Below, piece by piece: positions 49,786 through 61,853 of a stretch of DNA of 64,000 nt. A model generated the notes under the pieces. It was not told the origin of the DNA. It worked only from the letters and a program-made list of their open reading frames with translations, and searched no databases. This stretch comes from Euonymus europaeus (Eukaryota; Streptophyta; Magnoliopsida; Celastrales; Celastraceae). The stretch's first letter is position 1, and every line of letters starts with the position of its first letter. The position numbers and the translations under genes are program-made. Location of the stretch: contig OY756968.1 of assembly GCA_963580455.1 (NCBI GenBank), positions 25,017,996-25,081,995 of the forward strand. Reading direction: 5' to 3'.

Positions 49786-52034
49786 GAACTCGTGGCTAGA
49801 TGGTCTCGTTTCACCTATTTAGCCGCGAAATGTGGTTTCTTTACGTAAACGGTTTTATGAATATCCTTTGACTCCGAGTTCTGAATTCGGTGATTTTTAG
49901 CTTGATTTCACACTACTTTTCGAGCTCTACAATCCTAGCATTTCGGATTTGGATTTCAGAACACGTGGCTAGTAGGTCTCGATTCACCTATTTAGCCGCG
50001 AAATGTGGTTTCTTTACGTAAACGGTTTTATGAATATCCGTTGACTCCGAGTTCTGAATTCGGTGATTTTTAGCTTGATTTCACACTACTTTTCAAGCTG
50101 TACAATCCTGGGTTTTCGGATTTTGATTTCAGAAATCGTGGCTACTAGGTCTCGTTTCACCTAGTTAGCCGTGAAATGTGGTTTCTTTACGTAAACGGTT
50201 TTATGAATATCCGTTGACTCCGAGTTCTGAATTCGGTGATTTTTTGCTTGATTTCACAATACTTTTCGAGCTCTACGATCCTGGTGTTTCGGATTTTGAT
50301 TTCAGAACTCGTGGCTAGTTGGTCTCGTTTAACCTAGTTAGCCGCGAAATGTGATTTCTTTACGTAAACGGTTTTATGAATATCCGTTGAATCCGAGTTC
50401 TGAACTCGGTGATTTTTAGCTTGATTTTACACTAATTTTCGAGCTCTACAATCCTGGGTTTTCGGATTTCGATTTCAGAACTCGTGGCTACTAGGTCTCG
50501 TTTCACCTAGTTAGCCGCGAAATGTGGTTTCTTTACGTAAACGGTTTTATGAATATCCGTTGACTCCGAGTTCTGAATTCGGTGATTTTTAGCTTGATTT
50601 CACACTACTTTTCGAGCTGTACAATCCTGGTATTTCGGATTTCGATTTCAGAACTCGTGGCTAGTAGGTCTCGTTTCACCTAGTTAGCCGCGAAATGTGG
50701 TTTCTTTACGTAAACGGTTTTATGAATATCCGTTGACTCCGAGTTCTGAATTCGGTGATTTTTAGCTTGATTTCACACTACTTTTTGAGCTCTACAATCC
50801 TGCCGTTTCGGATTTTGATTTCAGAACTCGTGGCTACTAGGTCTCGTTTCACCTAGTTAGCCGCGAAATGTGGTTTCTTTACGTATACGGTTTTATGAAT
50901 ATCCGTTGACTCCGAGTTCTGAATTCGGTGATTTTTAGCTTGATTTCACACTACTTTTCGAGCTGTACAATCCTGGGTTTTCGGATTTCGATTTCAGAAC
51001 TCGTGGCTAGTAGGTCTCGTTTCACCTAGTTAGCCGCGAAATGTGGTTTCTTTACGTAATCGGTTTTATGAATATCTGTTGACTCCGAGTTCTGAACTCG
51101 GTGATTTTTAGCTTGATTTTACACTACTTTTCGAGCTCTAAAATCCTGGGTTTTCGGATTTCGATTTCAGAACTCGTGGCTAGTAGGTCTCGTTTCACCT
51201 AGTTAGCCGCGAAATGTGGTTTCTTTACGTAAACGATTTTATGAATATCCGTTGACTCCGAGTTCTGAACTCGGTGATTTTTAGCTTGATTTTACACTAC
51301 TTTTCGAGCTCTACAATCCTGGGTTTTCGGATTTTGATTTCAGAACTCGTGGCTAGTAGGTCTCGTTTCACCTAGTTAGCCGCGAAATGTGATTTCTTTA
51401 CGTAAACGGTTTTATGAATATCCGTTGACTCCGAGTTCTGAATTCGGTGATTTTTAGCTTGATTTCACACTACTTTTTGAGGTCTACAATCCTGGCATTT
51501 CGGATTTGGATTTCAGAACACGTGGCTAGTAGGTCTCGATTCACCTATTTAGCCGCGAAATTTGGTTTCTTTACGTAAACGGTTTTATGAATATCTGTTG
51601 ACTCCGAGTTCTGAATTCGGTGATTTTTGGCTTGATTTCACACTACTTTTCGAGCTCTACAATCCTGGCATTTCGGATTTTCATTTCAGAACTCGCGGAT
51701 AGTAGGTCTCGATTCACCTATTTAGCCGCGAAATGTGGTTTCTTTACGTAAACGGTTTTATGAATATCCGTTGACTCCGAGTTCTGAATTCGGTGATTTT
51801 TAGCTTGATTACACACTACTTTTCGAGCTCTACAATCCTGGCATTTTGGATTTTGATTTCAGAACTCGTGGCTAGTAGGTCTATTTTCACCTAGTTAGCC
51901 GCAAAATGTGGTTTCTTTACATAAACGGTTTTATGAATATCCGTTGACTCCTAGTTCCGAATTCGGTGATTTTTAGCTTGATTACACACTACTTTTCGAG
52001 CTCTACAATCCTGGCATTTTGGATTTTGATTTCA
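49786..52034. repeat. 13-monomer (2,249 bp) unit lacking D
   Basis: It follows the previous block closely: acgtaatcgg recurs at 51060 and the attttcatttcag monomer also recurs, both at an offset of 2,249 bp. The D monomer is missing. The monomer at 49959 starts as C (gaacacgtgg, gattcacctattta) but has acgtaaacgg and leads into caagctgtac as D does, so a C/D chimera removed one unit. An extra near-consensus monomer elsewhere compensates in length. Confidence 0.75.
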
Positions 52035-54110
52035 GAACTCGTGGCTAGATGGTCTCGTTTCACCTATTTAGCCGCGAAATGTGGTTTCTTTACGTAAACG
52101 GTTTTATGAATATCCTTTGACTCCGAGTTCTGAATTCGGTGATTTTTAGCTTGATTTCACACTACTTTTCGAGCTCTACAATCCTAGCATTTCGGATTTG
52201 GATTTCAGAACACGTGGCTAGTAGGTCTCGATTCACCTATTTAGCCGCGAAATGTGGTTTCTTTACGTATACGGTTTTATGAATATCCGTTGACTCCGAG
52301 TTCTGAATTCGGTGATTTTTAGCTTGATTTCACACTACTTTTCGAGCTCTACAATACTGGCGTTTCGGATTTTGATTTCAAAACTCGTGGCTAGTTGGTC
52401 TCGTTTCACCTATTTATCCCCGAAATGTGGTTTCTTTACGTAAACGGTTTTATGAATATCCGTTGACTCCGAGTTCTGAATTCGGTGATTTTTAGCTTGA
52501 TTTCACACTACTTTTCAAGCTGTACAATCCTGGGTTTTCGGATTTTGATTTCAGAAATCGTGGCTACTAGGTCTCGTTTCACCTAGTTAGCCGTGAAATG
52601 TGGTTTCTTTACGTAAACGGTTTTATGAATATCCGTTGACTCCGAGTTCTGAATTCGGTGATTTTTAGCTTGATTTCACACTACTTTTCGAGCTGTACAA
52701 TCCTGGTATTTCAGATTTCGATTTCGGAACTCGTGGCTAGTAGGTCTCGTTTCACCTTGTTAGCCGCGAAATGTGGTTTCTTTACATAAACGGTTTTATG
52801 AATATCCGTTGACTCCGAGTTTCGAATTCGGTGATTTTTAGCTTGATTTCACACTACTTTTCGAGCTGTACAATCCTGGTATTTCAGATTTCGATTTCGG
52901 AACTCGTGGCTAGTAGGTCTCGTTTCACCTAGTTAGCCGCAAAATGTGGTTTCTTTACATAAACGGTTTTATGAATATCCGTTGACTCCGAGTTTCGAAT
53001 TCGGTGATTTTTAGCTTGATTACACACTACTTTTCGAGCTCTACAATCCTGGCGTTTTGGATTTTGATTTTAGAACTTGTGGCTAGGTGGTCTCGTTTCA
53101 CCAATTTAGCCGCGAAATGTGGTTTCTTTACGTAAACGGTTTTATGAATATCCGTTGACTCCGAGTTCTGAATTCGGTGATTTTTAGCTTGATTTCACAC
53201 TACTTTTCAAGCTGTACAATCCTGGGTTTTCGGATTTTGATTTCAGAAATCGTGGCTACTAGGTCTCGTTTCACCTAGTTAGCCGTGAAATGTGGTTTCT
53301 TTACGTAAACGGTTTTATGAATATCCGTTGACTCCGAGTTCTGAATTCGGTGATTTTTAGCTTGATTTCACACTACTTTTCGAGCTGTACAATCCTGGTA
53401 TTTCAGATTTCGATTTCGGAACTCGTGGCTAGTAGGTCTCGTTTCACCTAGTTAGCCGCAAAATGTGGTTTCTTTACATAAACGGTTTTATGAATATCCG
53501 TTGACTCCGAGTTTCGAATTCGGTGATTTTTAGCTTGATTACACACTACTTTTCGAGCTCTACAATCCTGGCGTTTTGGATTTTGATTTTAGAACTTGTG
53601 GCTAGGTGGTCTCGTTTCACCAATTTAGCCGCGAAATGTGTTTTCTTTACGTAAACGGTTTTATGAATATCCTTTGACTCCGAGTTCTGAATTCGGTGAT
53701 TTTTAGCTTGATTTCACACTACTTTTTTAGGTCTACAATCCTGGCATTTCGGATTTGGATTTCAGAACACGTGGCTAGTAGGTCTCGATTCACCTATTTA
53801 GCCGCGAAATTTGGTTTCTTTACGTAAACGGTTTTATGAATATCCGTTGACTCCGAGTTCTGAATTCGGTGATTTTTGGCTTGATTTCACACTACTTTTC
53901 GAGCTCTACAATCCTGGCATTTCGGATTTGGATTTCAGAACACGTGGCTAGTAGGTCTCGATTCACCTATTTAGCCGCGAAATTTGGTTTCTTTACGTAA
54001 ACGGTTTTATGAATATCCGTTGACTCCGAGTTCTGAATTCGGTGATTTTTAGCTTGATTTCACACTACTTTTCGAGCTCTACAATCCTAGCATTTCGGAT
54101 TTGGATTTCA

Positions 54111-55493
54111 GAACACGTGGCTAGTAGGTCTCGATTCACCTATTTAGCCGCGAAATGTGGTTTCTTTACGTATACGGTTTTATGAATATCCGTTGACTCC
54201 GAGTTCTGAATTCGGTGATTTTTAGCTTGATTTCACACTACTTTTCGAGCTCTACAATACTGGCGTTTCGGATTTTGATTTCAAAACTCGTGGCTAGTTG
54301 GTCTCGTTTCACCTATTTATCCCCGAAATGTGGTTTCTTTACGTAAACGGTTTTATGAATATCCGTTGACTCCGAGTTCTGAATTCGGTGATTTTTAGCT
54401 TGATTTCACACTACTTTTCAAGCTGTACAATCCTGGGTTTTCGGATTTTGATTTCAGAAATCGTGGCTACTAGGTCTCGTTTCACCTAGTTAGCCGTGAA
54501 ATGTGGTTTCTTTACGTAAACGGTTTTATGAATATCCGTTGACTCCGAGTTCTGAATTCGGTGATTTTTTGCTTGATTTCACAATACTTTTCGAGCTCTA
54601 CGATCCTGGTTTTCGGATTTTGATTTCAGAACTCGTGGCTAGTTGGTCTCGTTTAACCTAGTTAGCCGCGAAATGTGATTTCTTTACGTAAACGGTTTTA
54701 TGAATATCCGTTGACTCCGAGTTCTGAATTCGGTGATTTTTAGCTTGATTTCACACTACTTTTTGAGGTCTACAATCCTGGCATTTCGGATTTGGATTTC
54801 AGAACACGTGGCTAGTAGGTCTCGATTCACCTATTTAGCCGCGAAATTTGGTTTCTTTACGTAAACGGTTTTATGAATATCTGTTGACTCCGAGTTCTGA
54901 ATTCGGTGATTTTTGGCTTGATTTCACACTACTTTTCGAGCTCTACAATCCTGGCATTTCGTATTTTAATTTCAGAACTCGCGGATAGTAGGTCTCGATT
55001 CACCTATTTAGCCGCGAAATGTGGTTTCTTTACGTAAACGGTTTTATGAATATCCGTTGACTCCGAGTTCTGAATTCGGTGATTTTTAGCTTGATTACAC
55101 ACTACTTTTCGAGCTCTACAATCCTGGCATTTTGGATTTTGATTTCAGAACTCGTGGCTAGTAGGTCTATTTTCACCTAGTTAGCCGCAAAATGTGGTTT
55201 CTTTACATAAACGGTTTTATGAATATCCGTTGACTCCTAGTTCCGAATTCGGTGATTTTTAGCTTGATTACACACTACTTTTCGAGCTCTACAATCCTGG
55301 CATTTTGGATTTTGATTTCAGAACTCGTGGCTAGATGGTCTCGTTTCACCTATTTAGCCGCGAAATGTGGTTTCTTTACGTAAACGGTTTTATGAATATC
55401 CTTTGACTCCGAGTTCTGAGTTCGGTGATTTTTAGCTTGATTTCACACTACTTTTCGAGCTCTACAATCCTAGCATTTCGGATTTGGATTTCA
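54111..55493. repeat. 8-monomer (1,383 bp) higher-order repeat, copy 1
   Basis: The order is C, D, E (172 bp), F, H, I, A, B. H reads gaacacgtgg with gcgaaatttgg after actttttgaggtc, and I reads catttcgtattttaatttcag, gaactcgcggatag. The period is 8 x 173 minus one base because E carries a one-base deletion at ctggttttcgg. Confidence 0.88.
54457..54628. repeat. 172-bp E monomer, first of four
   Basis: The end of the unit reads cctggttttcgg where sister E monomers read cctggtgtttcgg, one base shorter. Identical 172-bp units lie at 55840-56011, 59126-59297 and 60509-60680. These four are the only single-base deletions in the window, so one mutational event was copied by later duplications. Confidence 0.85.
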
Positions 55494-56876
55494 GAACACG
55501 TGGCTAGTAGGTCTCGATTCACCTATTTAGCCGCGAAATGTGGTTTCTTTACGTATACGGTTTTATGAATATCCGTTGACTCCGAGTTCTGAATTCGGTG
55601 ATTTTTAGCTTGATTTCACACTACTTTTCGAGCTCTACAATACTGGCGTTTCGGATTTTGATTTCAAAACTCGTGGCTAGTTGGTCTCGTTTCACCTATT
55701 TATCCCCGAAATGTGGTTTCTTTACGTAAACGGTTTTATGAATATCCGTTGACTCCGAGTTCTGAATTCGGTGATTTTTAGCTTGATTTCACACTACTTT
55801 TCAAGCTGTACAATCCTGGGTTTTCGGATTTTGATTTCAGAAATCGTGGCTACTAGGTCTCGTTTCACCTAGTTAGCCGTGAAATGTGGTTTCTTTACGT
55901 AAACGGTTTTATGAATATCCGTTGACTCCTAGTTCTGAATTCGGTGATTTTTTGCTTGATTTCACAATACTTTTCGAGCTCTACGATCCTGGTTTTCGGA
56001 TTTTGATTTCAGAACTCGTGGCTAGTTGGTCTCGTTTAACCTAGTTAGCCGCGAAATGTGATTTCTTTACGTAAACGGTTTTATGAATATCCGTTGACTC
56101 CGAGTTCTGAATTCGGTGATTTTTAGCTTGATTTCACACTACTTTTTGAGGTCTACAATCCTGGCATTTCGGATTTGGATTTCAGAACACGTGGCTAGTA
56201 GGTCTCGATTCACCTATTTAGCCGCGAAATTTGGTTTCTTTACGTAAACGGTTTTATGAATATCTGTTGACTCCGAGTTCTGAATTCGGTGATTTTTGGC
56301 TTGATTTCACACTACTTTTCGAGCTCTACAATCCTGGCATTTCGTATTTTAATTTCAGAACTCGCGGATAGTAGGTCTCGATTCACCTATTTAGCCGCGA
56401 AATGTGGTTTCTTTACGTAAACGGTTTTATGAATATCCGTTGACTCCGAGTTCTGAATTCGGTGATTTTTAGCTTGATTACACACTACTTTTCGAGCTCT
56501 ACAATCCTGGCATTTTGGATTTTGATTTCAGAACTCGTGGCTAGTAGGTCTATTTTCACCTAGTTATCCGCAAAATGTGGTTTCTTTACATAAACGGTTT
56601 TATGAATATCCGTTGACTCCTAGTTCCGAATTCGGTGATTTTTAGCTTGATTACACACTACTTTTCGAGCTCTACAATCCTGGCATTTTGGATTTTGATT
56701 TCAGAACTCGTGGCTAGATGGTCTCGTTTCACCTATTTAGCCGCGAAATGTGGTTTCTTTACGTAAACGGTTTTATGAATATCCTTTGACTCCGAGTTCT
56801 GAATTCGGTGATTTTTGGCTTGATTTCACACTACTTTTCGAGCTCTACAATCCTAGCATTTCGGATTTGGATTTCA
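55494..56876. repeat. 8-monomer (1,383 bp) higher-order repeat, copy 2
   Basis: Same order and period as 54111-55493, followed by a truncated third copy (C and D only, from 56877). Differences from copy 1 include cctagttctg after E, ttatccgc in A, and gaattcgg rather than gagttcgg in B. Confidence 0.88.
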
Positions 56877-57184
56877 GAACACGTGGCTAGTAGGTCTCGA
56901 TTCACCTATTTAGCCGCGAAATGTGGTTTCTTTACGTATACGGTTTTATGAATATCCGTTGACTCCGAGTTCTGAATTCGGTGATTTTTAGCTTGATTTC
57001 ACACTACTTTTCGAGCTCTACAATACTGGCGTTTCGGATTTTGATTTCAAAACTCGTGGCTAGTTGGTATCGTTTCACCTATTTATCCCCGAAATGTGGT
57101 TTCTTTACGTAAACGGTTTTATGAATATCCGTTGACTCCGAGTTCTGAATTCGGTGATTTTTAGCTTGATTTCACACTACTTTT

Positions 57185-57605
57185 TGAGGTCTACAATCCT
57201 GGCATTTCGGATTTGGATTTCAGAACACGTGGCTAGTAGGTCTCGATTCACCTATTTAGCCGCGAAATTTGGTTTCTTTACGTAAACGGTTTTATGAATA
57301 TCTGTTGACTCCGAGTTCTGAATTCGGTGATTTTTGGCTTGATTTCACACTACTTTTCGAGCTCTACAATCCTGGCATTTCGTATTTTAATTTCAGAACT
57401 CGCGGATAGTAGGTCTCGATTCACCTATTTAGCCGCGAAATGTGGTTTCTTTACGTAAACGGTTTTATGAATATCCGTTGACTCCGAGTTCTGAATTCGG
57501 TGATTTTTAGCTTGATTACACACTACTTTTCGAGCTCTACAATCCTGGCATTTTGGATTTTGATTTCAGAACTCGTGGCTAGTAGGTCTATTTTCACCTA
57601 GTTAT
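57185..57605. repeat. Short insert between the two 4.25-kb copies
   Basis: H, I and A monomers, with ttatccgc at 57601, match the H-I-A run 1,038 bp (6 monomers) upstream, where ttatccg is at 56563. They interrupt what would otherwise be a direct junction between the duplicated segments, so either the duplication copied only part of its unit or a later exchange occurred here. Confidence 0.7.
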
Positions 57606-60600
57606 CCGCAAAATGTGGTTTCTTTACATAAACGGTTTTATGAATATCCGTTGACTCCGAGTTTCGAATTCGGTGATTTTTAGCTTGATTACACACTACT
57701 TTTCGAGCTCTACAATCCTGGCGTTTTGGATTTTGATTTTAGAACTTGTGGCTAGGTGGTCTCGTTTCACCAATTTAGCCGCGAAATGTGGTTTCTTTAC
57801 GTAAACGGTTTTATGAATATCCGTTGACTCCGAGTTCTGAATTCGGTGATTTTTAGCTTGATTTCACACTACTTTTCAAGCTGTACAATCCTGGGTTTTC
57901 GGATTTTGATTTCAGAAATCGTGGCTACTAGGTCTCGTTTCACCTAGTTAGCCGTGAAATGTGGTTTCTTTACGTAAACGGTTTTATGAATATCCGTTGA
58001 CTCCGAGTTCTGAATTCGGTGATTTTTAGCTTGATTTCACACTACTTTTCGAGCTGTACAATCCTGGTATTTCAGATTTCGATTTCGGAACTCGTGGCTA
58101 GTAGGTCTCGTTTCACCTAGTTAGCCGCAAAATGTGGTTTCTTTACATAAACGGTTTTATGAATATCCGTTGACTCCGAGTTTCGAATTCGGTGATTTTT
58201 AGCTTGATTACACACTACTTTTCGAGCTCTACAATCCTGGCGTTTTGGATTTTGATTTTAGAACTTGTGGCTAGGTGGTCTCGTTTCACCAATTTAGCCG
58301 CGAAATGTGTTTTCTTTACGTAAACGGTTTTATGAATATCCTTTGACTCCGAGTTCTGAATTCGGTGATTTTTAGCTTGATTTCACACTACTTTTTTAGG
58401 TCTACAATCCTGGCATTTCGGATTTGGATTTCAGAACACGTGGCTAGTAGGTCTCGATTCACCTATTTAGCCGCGAAATTTGGTTTCTTTACGTAAACGG
58501 TTTTATGAATATCCGTTGACTCCGAGTTCTGAATTCGGTGATTTTTGGCTTGATTTCACACTACTTTTCGAGCTCTACAATCCTGGCATTTCGGATTTGG
58601 ATTTCAGAACACGTGGCTAGTAGGTCTCGATTCACCTATTTAGCCGCGAAATTTGGTTTCTTTACGTAAACGGTTTTATGAATATCCGTTGACTCCGAGT
58701 TCTGAATTCGGTGATTTTTAGCTTGATTTCACACTACTTTTCGAGCTCTACAATCCTAGCATTTCGGATTTGGATTTCAGAACACGTGGCTAGTAGGTCT
58801 CGATTCACCTATTTAGCCGCGAAATGTGGTTTCTTTACGTATACGGTTTTATGAATATCCGTTGACTCCGAGTTCTGAATTCGGTGATTTTTAGCTTGAT
58901 TTCACACTACTTTTCGAGCTCTACAATACTGGCGTTTCGGATTTTGATTTCAAAACTCGTGGCTAGTTGGTCTCGTTTCACCTATTTATCCCCGAAATGT
59001 GGTTTCTTTACGTAAACGGTTTTATGAATATCCGTTGACTCCGAGTTCTGAATTCGGTGATTTTTAGCTTGATTTCACACTACTTTTCAAGCTGTACAAT
59101 CCTGGGTTTTCGGATTTTGATTTCAGAAATCGTGGCTACTAGGTCTCGTTTCACCTAGTTAGCCGTGAAATGTGGTTTCTTTACGTAAACGGTTTTATGA
59201 ATATCCGTTGACTCCGAGTTCTGAATTCGGTGATTTTTTGCTTGATTTCACAATACTTTTCGAGCTCTACGATCCTGGTTTTCGGATTTTGATTTCAGAA
59301 CTCGTGGCTAGTTGGTCTCGTTTAACCTAGTTAGCCGCGAAATGTGATTTCTTTACGTAAACGGTTTTATGAATATCCGTTGACTCCGAGTTCTGAATTC
59401 GGTGATTTTTAGCTTGATTTCACACTACTTTTTGAGGTCTACAATCCTGGCATTTCGGATTTGGATTTCAGAACACGTGGCTAGTAGGTCTCGATTCACC
59501 TATTTAGCCGCGAAATTTGGTTTCTTTACGTAAACGGTTTTATGAATATCTGTTGACTCCGAGTTCTGAATTCGGTGATTTTTGGCTTGATTTCACACTA
59601 CTTTTCGAGCTCTACAATCCTGGCATTTCGTATTTTAATTTCAGAACTCGCGGATAGTAGGTCTCGATTCACCTATTTAGCCGCGAAATGTGGTTTCTTT
59701 ACGTAAACGGTTTTATGAATATCCGTTGACTCCGAGTTCTGAATTCGGTGATTTTTAGCTTGATTACACACTACTTTTCGAGCTCTACAATCCTGGCATT
59801 TTGGATTTTGATTTCAGAACTCGTGGCTAGTAGGTCTATTTTCACCTAGTTAGCCGCAAAATGTGGTTTCTTTACATAAACGGTTTTATGAATATCCGTT
59901 GACTCCTAGTTCCGAATTCGGTGATTTTTAGCTTGATTACACACTACTTTTCGAGCTCTACAATCCTGGCATTTTGGATTTTGATTTCAGAACTCGTGGC
60001 TAGATGGTCTCGTTTCACCTATTTAGCCGCGAAATGTGGTTTCTTTACGTAAACGGTTTTATGAATATCCTTTGACTCCGAGTTCTGAGTTCGGTGATTT
60101 TTAGCTTGATTTCACACTACTTTTCGAGCTCTACAATCCTAGCATTTCGGATTTGGATTTCAGAACACGTGGCTAGTAGGTCTCGATTCACCTATTTAGC
60201 CGCGAAATGTGGTTTCTTTACGTATACGGTTTTATGAATATCCGTTGACTCCGAGTTCTGAATTCGGTGATTTTTAGCTTGATTTCACACTACTTTTCGA
60301 GCTCTACAATACTGGCGTTTCGGATTTTGATTTCAAAACTCGTGGCTAGTTGGTCTCGTTTCACCTATTTATCCCCGAAATGTGGTTTCTTTACGTAAAC
60401 GGTTTTATGAATATCCGTTGACTCCGAGTTCTGAATTCGGTGATTTTTAGCTTGATTTCACACTACTTTTCAAGCTGTACAATCCTGGGTTTTCGGATTT
60501 TGATTTCAGAAATCGTGGCTACTAGGTCTCGTTTCACCTAGTTAGCCGTGAAATGTGGTTTCTTTACGTAAACGGTTTTATGAATATCCGTTGACTCCTA

Positions 60601-61853
60601 GTTCTGAATTCGGTGATTTTTTGCTTGATTTCACAATACTTTTCGAGCTCTACGATCCTGGTTTTCGGATTTTGATTTCAGAACTCGTGGCTAGTTGGTC
60701 TCGTTTAACCTAGTTAGCCGCGAAATGTGATTTCTTTACGTAAACGGTTTTATGAATATCCGTTGACTCCGAGTTCTGAATTCGGTGATTTTTAGCTTGA
60801 TTTCACACTACTTTTTGAGGTCTACAATCCTGGCATTTCGGATTTGGATTTCAGAACACGTGGCTAGTAGGTCTCGATTCACCTATTTAGCCGCGAAATT
60901 TGGTTTCTTTACGTAAACGGTTTTATGAATATCTGTTGACTCCGAGTTCTGAATTCGGTGATTTTTGGCTTGATTTCACACTACTTTTCGAGCTCTACAA
61001 TCCTGGCATTTCGTATTTTAATTTCAGAACTCGCGGATAGTAGGTCTCGATTCACCTATTTAGCCGCGAAATGTGGTTTCTTTACGTAAACGGTTTTATG
61101 AATATCCGTTGACTCCGAGTTCTGAATTCGGTGATTTTTAGCTTGATTACACACTACTTTTCGAGCTCTACAATCCTGGCATTTTGGATTTTGATTTCAG
61201 AACTCGTGGCTAGTAGGTCTATTTTCACCTAGTTATCCGCAAAATGTGGTTTCTTTACATAAACGGTTTTATGAATATCCGTTGACTCCTAGTTCCGAAT
61301 TCGGTGATTTTTAGCTTGATTACACACTACTTTTCGAGCTCTACAATCCTGGCATTTTGGATTTTGATTTCAGAACTCGTGGCTAGATGGTCTCGTTTCA
61401 CCTATTTAGCCGCGAAATGTGGTTTCTTTACGTAAACGGTTTTATGAATATCCTTTGACTCCGAGTTCTGAATTCGGTGATTTTTAGCTTGATTTCACAC
61501 TACTTTTCGAGCTCTACAATCCTAGCATTTCGGATTTGGATTTCAGAACACGTGGCTAGTAGGTCTCGATTCACCTATTTAGCCGCGAAATGTGGTTTCT
61601 TTACGTATACGGTTTTATGAATATCCGTTGACTCCGAGTTCTGAATTCGGTGATTTTTAGCTTGATTTCACACTACTTTTCGAGCTCTACAATACTGGCG
61701 TTTCGGATTTTGATTTCAAAACTCGTGGCTAGTTGGTATCGTTTCACCTATTTATCCCCGAAATGTGGTTTCTTTACGTAAACGGTTTTATGAATATCCG
61801 TTGACTCCGAGTTCTGAATTCGGTGATTTTTAGCTTGATTTCACACTACTTTT
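57606..61853. repeat. 4.25-kb segmental duplication, right copy
   Basis: Partner of 52,937-57,184. It contains its own pair of 8-monomer repeats (58780-60162 and 60163-61545) with the same two 172-bp E units, so the 8-monomer amplification came before this duplication. The D monomer near 61,546-61,853 leads into an E monomer with the private change caagatgtac. Confidence 0.9.

Larger units (their letters stand above)
52937..57184. repeat. 4.25-kb segmental duplication, left copy
   Basis: This segment is repeated at 57,606-61,853 with a constant offset of 4,669 bp (27 monomers minus 2 bases carried by two 172-bp units). Shared private variants include agtttcgaattcgg, ctgagttcggtg (55418 and 60087), cctagttctgaattc (55930 and 60599) and ggtatcgtttcacc (57069 and 61738). 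I noticed one mismatch (ttttggcttg at about 56,817 against ttttagcttg). The edges are the first differences: ttagcc against ttatcc on the left, tttttgagg against tttcaagatg on the right. Confidence 0.9.
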
